Assembly (NCBI GenBank): GCA_944320495.1
Contig: CALUHR010000013.1
Coordinates: 186,001 to 250,000 of the forward strand
Origin: Candidatus Methanomethylophilaceae archaeon
GTDB lineage: Archaea > Thermoplasmatota > Thermoplasmata > Methanomassiliicoccales > Methanomethylophilaceae
Direction: 5' to 3'
Length of the DNA: 64,000 bases
The notes under the pieces were generated by a model, which saw nothing but the letters and a program-made list of their open reading frames with translations, made no database searches and had not been told where the DNA came from. The first letter of the stretch is position 1. Each line of letters opens with the position of its first letter. Below, piece by piece: positions 58,471-64,000 of this stretch. The translations under genes and the position numbers were made by a program.

Positions 58471-59157
58471 ATGGATGAGATCGACATGATGGAGGCGATC
58501 AGGGAGAGACACTCCGTCAGGAGGTACACGAACAGGAGGATCGAGGATCCCGAGAGGAGCCGGCTCCAGGAGGTTGTAGAAGCCTGCAACGCGCAGGGCG
58601 GCCTCAGGTTCCAGCTGTTCACCGACTCTCCGGGCGCCTTCGACGGCATCCTCTCCGGGGGGTTCAGGAACGTCGTGAACTACGTCGCCCTCGTCAAGAA
58701 GATCTCCGAGCCCGACGAGAAGGTCGGGTACTACGGAGAGGAGGTGGCACTCCGCGCACAGCAGCTGGGTCTGAGGACCTGCTGGGTCGGGCTCTCCTAC
58801 AGCAAGAGGAGGTGCAGGGCGGAGATCGCCGACGACGAGAAGCTGGTATGCTTGCTGGCCGTCGGGTACGGAGAGAACGATGGGACGGCCCACAGGAGCA
58901 GGCCCGCGGACCAGATCGGAAGATGCGAGGGGGATGCCCCGGAATGGTTCTCAAAGGGCATCGAGGCCGTGATGCTGGCGCCCTCGGCCATGAACAGGCA
59001 GAGGTTCAGATTCGTCCTCCAGGGGGACGGGCGCGTAAGAGCGGAGACCTCTGGGGGCGCCTACTCCGAGGTGGACCGGGGCATAGCGAAGCTGCACTTC
59101 GAGATCGGCGCCGGGACCGACAACTTCGAGTGGGCCCGACGACGGGATCGGGGTTTG
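58471..59157 (+). CDS. Nitroreductase family flavoprotein
   Basis: About 229 residues of nitroreductase fold. IRERHSVRRYTNRRIEDPER is the FMN-phosphate arm. ALRAQQLGLRTCWVGLSYSK and MLAPSAMNRQRFRFVLQGDG are internal family motifs, the latter the second half of a doubled fold seen in short archaeal members. IAKLHFEIGAGTDNFEWA is the usual C-terminus. No stop follows; the frame stays open to 60555, antisense to trpB. A TTAAATA element at 58400-58407 is its promoter. Probable substrates are quinones or nitro compounds. Confidence 0.8.
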
Positions 59158-59160
59158 AAG

Positions 59161-59186
59161 GGCCCCGCCCTGAATCGGGCGGGGCC
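59161..59186. terminator. GC-rich hairpin between nitroreductase and trpB
   Basis: 10-bp arms GGCCCCGCCC/GGGCGGGGCC with a 6-base loop lie 8 bases after the trpB stop. The same structure can be read on the plus strand at the end of the nitroreductase. Confidence 0.5.
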
Positions 59187-59193
59187 GTCTGAT

Positions 59194-60519
59194 TCAGTCG
59201 TCGATCGACGAGGACTGCATGGTGCCCTCGAGATACTGGTCGTAGCCGTAGAGGTCGAGGAACCCGTGGCCGGAGAGGCAGAACACGATGGTCTTCTCCT
59301 CGCCGGTGGCCTTGCACTCCAGGGCCTTGTCGATGGCCGCCTTGATCGCATGGCAGGACTCTGGCGCTGCCACGATGCCCTCGGTCTTCGCGAAGAGAAC
59401 GCCGGCCTCGAACGTCTCGGTCTGGTCGTACGCCACCGCCGTCAGGAGGTTCTGGTCGTACGCGGCGGACACGAGCGGGGACATGCCGTGGTATCTGAGG
59501 CCTCCGGCGTGGATACTCTTGGGGATGAACTCGGACCCGAGGGTGTACATCATCAGAAGGGGCGTGACGCCGGCGGTGTCGCCGTAGTCGTACCTGAACT
59601 CCCCCTCGGTGAGCGAGGGCGCGGCCTTGGGCTCGACGGCGATGATCTCGGTCTCGCTCCTGCCCTTGATCTTCTCGTGCATCATGGGGAAGGTGAATCC
59701 GGCGAAGTTCGAACCGCCGCCGACACAGGCGATCATGTAGTCCGGGGTAATCTCGGCCTTCTGCATCTGCAGCATGGCCTCCTCCCCGATGACGGTCTGA
59801 TGCAGCATCACATGGTTCAGGACGCTGCCGAGGGCGTAGCACGTGCCCTCGTCCTTCATTGCGAGCTCGCAGGCCTCGGAGATTGCGATGCCCAGGGACC
59901 CTGTGGTGTCCGGATGCTCCTTGAGGATCTTCTTCCCGAACTCGGTGTACTCGGACGGGGAAGCGTAGACCTCGGCACCGTACATGTGCATCAGGGTCTT
60001 CCTGAAGGGCTTCTGGTTGTAGCTGCCCTTGACCATGAACACCGTGGTGTCTATGTCGAAGAGATTGGACACCATGGCGAGGGCTGTGCCCCACTGACCG
60101 GCGCCGGTCTCGGTGGTGAGTGTGTGGATGCCCGACTCCGCGTTGTAGTACGCCTGTGCGAGGGCTGTGTTGCCCTTGTGGCTGCCCAGGGGGCTCATGT
60201 CCTCCCTCTTGAAGTAGATCTTCGCGGGGGTCTTGAGGTACCTCTCGAGGCGGTAGGCCCTCTGGAGGGGCGACGGCCTGTTGAGGGCGACAAGGTTGTC
60301 CCTGACCTCCTCGGGAATGTCGATGTACCTCTCGGTGGAGGCCTCCTGCTGGATGATGGGCTTGCAGAAGATCGCCTCGAAGTCCTGCGGCTTGGCGGGC
60401 TCCTTCGTGACGGGATTGAGCGGGGGCTTGATCTCCGGGAGGTCCGCGGCGAGGTTGTACCAGCGCTTGGGGATCTCCTCGGGATCGAGTGTGATGCGAA
60501 CGTCCTTCGGTATTGCCAT
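59194..60519 (-). CDS. trpB2: Tryptophan synthase beta chain, TrpB2 type
   Basis: The 441-residue PLP enzyme has the TrpB2-specific N-terminal region (KRWYNLAADLPEIKPPLNPV). The PLP lysine is in PLGSHKGNTALAQAYYN, the substrate carboxylate loop is TETGAGQWGTALAMV, and the phosphate loop is CVGGGSNFAGFTFP. TrpB2 enzymes condense serine with indole without needing TrpA. No other trp genes are adjacent, so it may salvage indole. The AT-rich promoter carries two TGTATA boxes 20 bases apart. Confidence 0.93.
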   Translation of the reverse strand: MAIPKDVRITLDPEEIPKRWYNLAADLPEIKPPLNPVTKEPAKPQDFEAIFCKPIIQQEASTERYIDIPEEVRDNLVALNRPSPLQRAYRLERYLKTPAKIYFKREDMSPLGSHKGNTALAQAYYNAESGIHTLTTETGAGQWGTALAMVSNLFDIDTTVFMVKGSYNQKPFRKTLMHMYGAEVYASPSEYTEFGKKILKEHPDTTGSLGIAISEACELAMKDEGTCYALGSVLNHVMLHQTVIGEEAMLQMQKAEITPDYMIACVGGGSNFAGFTFPMMHEKIKGRSETEIIAVEPKAAPSLTEGEFRYDYGDTAGVTPLLMMYTLGSEFIPKSIHAGGLRYHGMSPLVSAAYDQNLLTAVAYDQTETFEAGVLFAKTEGIVAAPESCHAIKAAIDKALECKATGEEKTIVFCLSGHGFLDLYGYDQYLEGTMQSSSIDD

Positions 60520-60546
60520 GAGAGGATGATGGCCATCGCTGATATT

Positions 60547-60572
60547 TGTATATAATGGTATGTTGGTGTATA
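60547..60572. promoter_or_regulatory. Two TGTATA boxes at the trpB2 promoter
   Basis: TGTATA occurs at 60547-60552 and 60567-60572, two helical turns apart, the first overlapping the TATA region for trpB2. The spacing and core resemble TRP boxes (TGTACA) bound by TrpY in other methanogens. Confidence 0.4.
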
Positions 60573-60601
60573 ATATTATTCAATATTTGACTTGTTAATG
60601 A

Positions 60602-60998
60602 TTAAATGTCTGATGACCATATACCAATGAACGTGGATGTCATGAGACCACCTTTTCGGGATGAACAATCGTAGCGTGCGCGGGCGATCGCCTCGAAGAA
60701 TGGGGACGGCAGCCGCCTGAGGATCATCCAGAGCCAATGCTCGGACGTCTCGTACGGGAATCGGCGGCGAGGCGCGAATGCGACCTCGGGGAAGGCATTC
60801 GTGGATCCGATGGGGGCGGGATCGGCATCATCCTGCAGATTCGAGGCTCCTAACGGCGCGATCCTCGTGAGGCATGTCGCAGGCCGCTGCCTCCACCTCG
60901 TCCATGGTCCTTCCCCAGCCGACCGCCTTTCCATCCCGGCGACCGGGTCGCATCCCATCCCAGCTCCGGGAATCCCACAGGCCAGGCGATGTGGCACA
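60602..60998 (-). pseudogene. Multiply frameshifted gene remnant
   Basis: Behind a TTTAATA promoter element (about 61008-61016), ATG 60998 opens MCHIAWPVGFPELGWDATRS. Coding character then passes to MDEVEAAACDMPHEDRAVRS in a second frame and to STNAFPEVAFAPRRRFPYET plus LWMILRRLPSPFFEAIARAR in a third. All pieces show the genome's third-position GC bias. At least two indels would be needed to restore one protein of about 120 residues. The family is not recognised. Confidence 0.35.
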
Positions 60999-61190
60999 TA
61001 GCGTACCCGTATTAAAGGCAATTCGCCTAACATGAACGAATAAAATATGTGATGTAGCTCAATATAATGGTCTGTCGGAATTGTCTGGCACTGTCCGAGA
61101 CCGAGGGATCCCTCATGGGTCAATCATCTCGCGGATGCCAGGTCGGACCCATCGGCCATCGCGGCGTTCGCGTCGCGGGCGGGCGCGCCT
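60999..61190. other. Intergenic, no gene seen
   Basis: This stretch separates the remnant from lysS. It holds one AT-rich block (about 61035-61065) that looks promoter-like in both directions, and no convincing ORF or RNA gene. Confidence 0.35.
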
Positions 61191-61194
61191 TTTA

Positions 61195-61210
61195 GATTAA
61201 ATATTTAATC
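61195..61210. promoter_or_regulatory. 16-bp perfect palindrome at the lysS promoter
   Basis: GATTAAATATTTAATC is a perfect palindrome coincident with the TATA box, ending 27 bases before ATG 61238. It may simply be a strong symmetrical TATA element or an operator. Confidence 0.5.
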
Positions 61211-61237
61211 AAAGCACCCATCGCACCGCCGATTAGC

Positions 61238-62782
61238 ATGCACTGGGCAGACGTTATTGCCAAGGATGTCGTGGACAACTGCGACCATCCGCTCATCGCG
61301 ACCGGGATCAGCCCGACGGGTATCCTGCATGTGGGCAGCCTCAGGGAGGCCATCACCGGCGAGTCCATCCGCAGCGCCGTCGAGGCCATGGGGAAGGAAG
61401 TCAGACTCATCTACCTCATCGACGACTTCGACCCCCTGAGGAAACGCTACCCGTTCCTCCCCGAGGAGTATGAGCAGTACGTCGGGATGCCCATCTGCCG
61501 CATCCCCTGCCCCTGCGGGAAGCACCAGAACTACGCCCACCACTTCATCCAGCCGTTCCTCGACACCATCGAGACCCTGGGCATGCACTGCGAGGTGGTC
61601 TGGACCCACGAGCTCTACGAGAAGGGCGAGTTCGCCGAGTGCATCGACAAGGCCCTGACCAAGAGGGACGAGGTGATCGAGATCCTCCACGAGGTCACCG
61701 GCAAGGCGGCGGACCCCAACTACGCCCCTTACAACCCCATCTGCAGCAAGTGCGGGCGCTTCTGCCACCCCAAGTTCGACACCTACAAGTTCCCCCACCT
61801 GGAGTACGAGTGCACCTGCGGGAACAAGGGCGTCGCCAACGTCTCCAAGGGCGAGGGGAAGCTGACCTGGAGGCTCGAGTGGCCCGCCAAGTGGTCCATC
61901 TTCGGCACCTCCGCGGAGCCCTTCGGCAAGGACCACGCCGCGGCCGGCGGATCCTACGAGTCCGGCAAGATCATCATGGAGAGGATCTACGGCGGCAAGG
62001 CACCGTTCCCCATACCCTACGAGTTCGTCCAGCTCAAGGGGATCGGGCAGATGCACAAGTCCCTGGGGAGCCCCGTCACCGGCCTCGACGCCATCAATAT
62101 GATGCCCCCGGAGGTCCTGAACTACCTGTTCCTCAGGGTCAACCCCCCGAAGAGCATCGACTTCGACCCCGGGCTCGGAGTCCTGGACATGATCGACGAG
62201 TACGACAGGATGGAGAGGCTCTACTTCGGCGGCGAGTGGTCCGAGTCCGAGGAGAACTCCGTCGCGGCGTACAAGATCGCCCAGCACAACCGCATCCCCT
62301 CCAAGCTTCCCCTGCAGATCCCCTGCAGGCACCTGATCAACGTCATCCAGATGGCCAACTCCTTCGACGAGGTCGTCGAGATCCTGAAGAGGACCATCGA
62401 CCTGTCCCAGGCCACCATGGAGGACATGGACAGGCTCAGGACCAGGGTCGACTGCCTCAGGTACTGGCTCAACGGATTCGCACCCGACATGGTGAAGTTC
62501 AGCATCCGCCAGACCATCCCGACCTCCGTCGAGCTGACCATGAACGACAAGACGTTCTACCAGGCCCTCGTCCAGAGGTTCAACGACATCAACTGGGACG
62601 TCGACTCGATCAACACGGCCTTCAACGAGGTCGCCAAGACCATGCCCGTCGGATCCAAGGGCGCCTACAAGGCGATGTACAAGATCCTCATCGCCAAGGA
62701 GGCGGGACCCAGGCTCGCGCTCTTCCTTGCCAGCATGGACAAGAAGTTCGTCATCAACAGGCTCATCCAGGCCTGCCAGTGA
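61238..62782 (+). CDS. lysS: Lysyl-tRNA synthetase, class I
   Basis: The 514-residue class I enzyme has the HIGH-equivalent ISPTGILHVGSLREAITGES near residues 24-43. A zinc insert has CGKHQNYAHHF, CSKCGRFCHPKF and CTCGNKG. The second signature is unusual: KGIGQMHKSLGSPVTG replaces KMSxSKG, keeping only Met, one Lys and Ser. The C-terminal helical cage (FDEVVEILKRTIDLSQATME) is family-like. It charges tRNA-Lys. Class I LysRS is typical of archaea and distinct from class II and pyrrolysyl enzymes. Confidence 0.95.
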   Translation: MHWADVIAKDVVDNCDHPLIATGISPTGILHVGSLREAITGESIRSAVEAMGKEVRLIYLIDDFDPLRKRYPFLPEEYEQYVGMPICRIPCPCGKHQNYAHHFIQPFLDTIETLGMHCEVVWTHELYEKGEFAECIDKALTKRDEVIEILHEVTGKAADPNYAPYNPICSKCGRFCHPKFDTYKFPHLEYECTCGNKGVANVSKGEGKLTWRLEWPAKWSIFGTSAEPFGKDHAAAGGSYESGKIIMERIYGGKAPFPIPYEFVQLKGIGQMHKSLGSPVTGLDAINMMPPEVLNYLFLRVNPPKSIDFDPGLGVLDMIDEYDRMERLYFGGEWSESEENSVAAYKIAQHNRIPSKLPLQIPCRHLINVIQMANSFDEVVEILKRTIDLSQATMEDMDRLRTRVDCLRYWLNGFAPDMVKFSIRQTIPTSVELTMNDKTFYQALVQRFNDINWDVDSINTAFNEVAKTMPVGSKGAYKAMYKILIAKEAGPRLALFLASMDKKFVINRLIQACQ

Positions 62783-62793
62783 AACACGTTCCA

Positions 62794-62815
62794 GGAGGGG
62801 TGGATATGCCCCTCC
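62794..62815 (+). terminator. GC-rich hairpin after lysS
   Basis: 7-bp arms GGAGGGG/CCCCTCC with an 8-base loop start 12 bases after the lysS stop. A weak CCTTCT follows. Confidence 0.45.
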
Positions 62816-62866
62816 GCAACCCTTCTCCGTCGATACCATTACAATGGTGACCCCGATACGGCGGTC

Positions 62867-63340
62867 ATGGAACTGACCCCCAAGAGATTCTTCATCACGC
62901 ACAGCTCGGCCACCAGCGAGGTCTCCGACCTCAACGCGTTCGACAGGGCGCTGATCAAGGCAGGCATAGGGGAGCAGAACCTCGTGTCAGTGTCGTCGGT
63001 CATCCCCATCGACGCTGAGCGCGTCGAGATCTGCGAGATGCCCATGGGGGCTGTCACGCACTGCGTGCTCGCGCAGATGAGAGGGACCGAGGGGGAGATG
63101 ATCGCAGCCGGGATCGCCTACGCCTTCAGAAAGGACGGCAAGGGCGGATACGTGGCCGAGGGACACATCCACGGATCGGCGGAGTCCCTGAGGGAGAACC
63201 TCGCCTGGAAGATGAGGGAGATGTCCAACATCAGGGGAGTGGAATTCGGGGAGGTCCAGTTCGCCCTGGAGGAGCTCCGCATCCCCAAGGACATGTACGG
63301 GTGCTGCGTGGCGGCGCTGGTGTTCACCGAGTACAGGTGA
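62867..63340 (+). CDS. pdaD: Pyruvoyl-dependent arginine decarboxylase
   Basis: The 157-residue proenzyme starts PKRFFITHSSATSEVSDLNA. The self-cleavage site is in LVSVSSVIPIDAERVE, where a Ser-Ser bond splits to give the pyruvoyl group. AGIAYAFRKDGKGGYVAEGH and the C-terminal CCVAALVFTEYR complete the family. It makes agmatine, the archaeal precursor of putrescine and of agmatidine in tRNA-Ile2. It is monocistronic and converges on a transposase remnant. Confidence 0.95.
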   Translation: MELTPKRFFITHSSATSEVSDLNAFDRALIKAGIGEQNLVSVSSVIPIDAERVEICEMPMGAVTHCVLAQMRGTEGEMIAAGIAYAFRKDGKGGYVAEGHIHGSAESLRENLAWKMREMSNIRGVEFGEVQFALEELRIPKDMYGCCVAALVFTEYR

Positions 63341-63397
63341 ACAGAGAGGTCCATATTTCGATGGCACGGGCAATAGACTGGGGATTCCACTTCGTTC

Positions 63398-64000
63398 GAC
63401 CCTAGCTACAACATCGAAATCGTCACTAACGCCCAGAGCCTCGAACAGCCTTGGCACTCTCCTGTCCCGCGACCCTCTGATCAATCCATTGACCGTAATC
63501 GTCGCCTTGTATGTCGAGGCCATGAGGAACGCCCTGGAGACGTCGACATCCTTCATACCGGCGGCGTCGAGAGTCCTCTGTATCTCCGAGTAGATCGTTA
63601 TCGCGATGAACTCGATGAACAGATGCGGTTCTGTGCGGACGCCCTTGCAGATATAACGCTTCAGCTGCCTGGAGCCACCATTGAACTGGGCTATCGCCCT
63701 GGAGATCGCGGTCCTCGCCACGCGCCCGGACACCACGTCATCCCATTCAGCCGAGCGCAGGACGACAAACGTCTTCCCCGCATCGGTCCTGAACTCAGAA
63801 ATCCTGCCGCGCCTTCTGATGAGACTCATGGTCCCATCCTCATCGATGACGTAGCGTAGGAACCGCTCGAACCGCCCTGCGACCTTCTCGAAGGCCTCCG
63901 CCGGATACTCGAACACCTTCCCCTCCAGACGGAATTCTATGTCAGAGAGGGCATCCCTCAGGGCCACGACCTCCTCCGCCCTCATACGCGGGTCGTAACA
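63398..64000 (-). mobile_element. IS4/IS1634-like transposase, C-terminal part (cut by window edge)
   Basis: About 200 residues are visible, open past the window edge (YDPRMRAEEVVALRDALSDI). The C-terminal segment LKRYICKGVRTEPHLFIEFI with AITIYSEIQRTLDAAG and RVPRLFEALGVSDDFDV matches the end of DDE transposases of the IS4/IS1634 group. The catalytic core is expected beyond the window. No stop is found at the normal end; the frame continues antisense into the decarboxylase to 62987. No terminal inverted repeat could be confirmed between the two genes. Confidence 0.65.

Noticed and set aside
58471-60555. 694-residue nitroreductase fusion
   Set aside because: Everything after the hairpin at 59161 is antisense to trpB2 and rich in Val, Gly, Leu and Asp as mirror-frame sequences are. 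Only the first 229 residues are homologous.
1-64000. CRISPR array or cas genes
   Set aside because: No regularly spaced direct repeats of 24-40 bases and no Cas motifs were seen.
1-64000. rRNA genes, other complete tRNAs or riboswitches
   Set aside because: Only tRNA-Pro folds convincingly. The T-arm-like sequence near 42720 lacks a 5' half, and no known riboswitch core was recognised.

Overview
The window is a high-GC, gene-dense archaeal chromosome segment. It carries archaeal ribosomal proteins (L18e, P0, L12), TFB, Spt5, SecE, Rpb10, PriL, Gar1, EndA, class I lysyl-tRNA synthetase and pyruvoyl arginine decarboxylase. Many genes have a TATA box 25-30 bases before the start codon, implying leaderless mRNAs. 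Gene content and the rarity of TAG as a stop codon suggest Thermoplasmatota, probably a Methanomassiliicoccales-type lineage. No methanogenesis or pyrrolysine gene lies in the window, so that placement is an inference.

Layout. 1-2.2 kb: small regulators, zinc ribbons, an amber-interrupted nuclease-like ORF and a frameshifted remnant. 2.3-4.4 kb: a dolichol-phosphate-sugar synthase-like GT2, an alpha/beta hydrolase, a GNAT and tRNA-Pro(GGG). 4.5-6.3 kb: the L18e-L13-S9-RpoN operon, with an unusual in-frame membrane ORF upstream. 6.6-32 kb: a surface-glycan locus, interrupted by EF-1beta, ilvE, an ACT protein and malic enzyme. 32-42.7 kb: radical SAM, PriL, archaetidylinositol phosphate synthase, AK6, a DUF234 ATPase, S-adenosylhomocysteinase plus nucleoside kinase, phosphopantothenate synthesis, an RNA methyltransferase, and an RHH/FtsZ-like pair. 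42.7-48.3 kb: L12-P0-L1 and L11-Spt5-SecE operons. 48.4-54.2 kb: split GMP synthase with two ATPase subunits, PurE and an aldehyde dehydrogenase. 54.2-64 kb: Gar1-TFB, EndA, a CMD-cupin protein, a nitroreductase, TrpB2, LysRS, arginine decarboxylase and an edge-truncated transposase.

The glycan locus is the most interesting part. It encodes all the steps expected for a nucleotide-activated D-glycero-D-manno-heptose: a GmhA-GmhB fusion, an HddA kinase and an HddC-like nucleotidyltransferase. Around these lie GT4/GT2 transferases, a flippase, a membrane acyltransferase, phosphohexomutase, a PGI/PMI pair in which one member lost its phosphate motif, an SDR, a CDP-alcohol transferase with an altered motif, and an IspD/TarI-like cytidylyltransferase. 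It also holds two copies of an apparently undescribed module: a GT-C membrane transferase overlapped by an exported protein of about 337 residues. GtrA and the DPM-like GT2 could supply lipid-linked sugars to the GT-C enzymes.

Two genome-wide habits stand out. About a dozen genes have no stop codon at their family-typical end and stay open through a neighbour. GC-rich perfect hairpins sit just 3' of many stop codons, some followed by a U-run.
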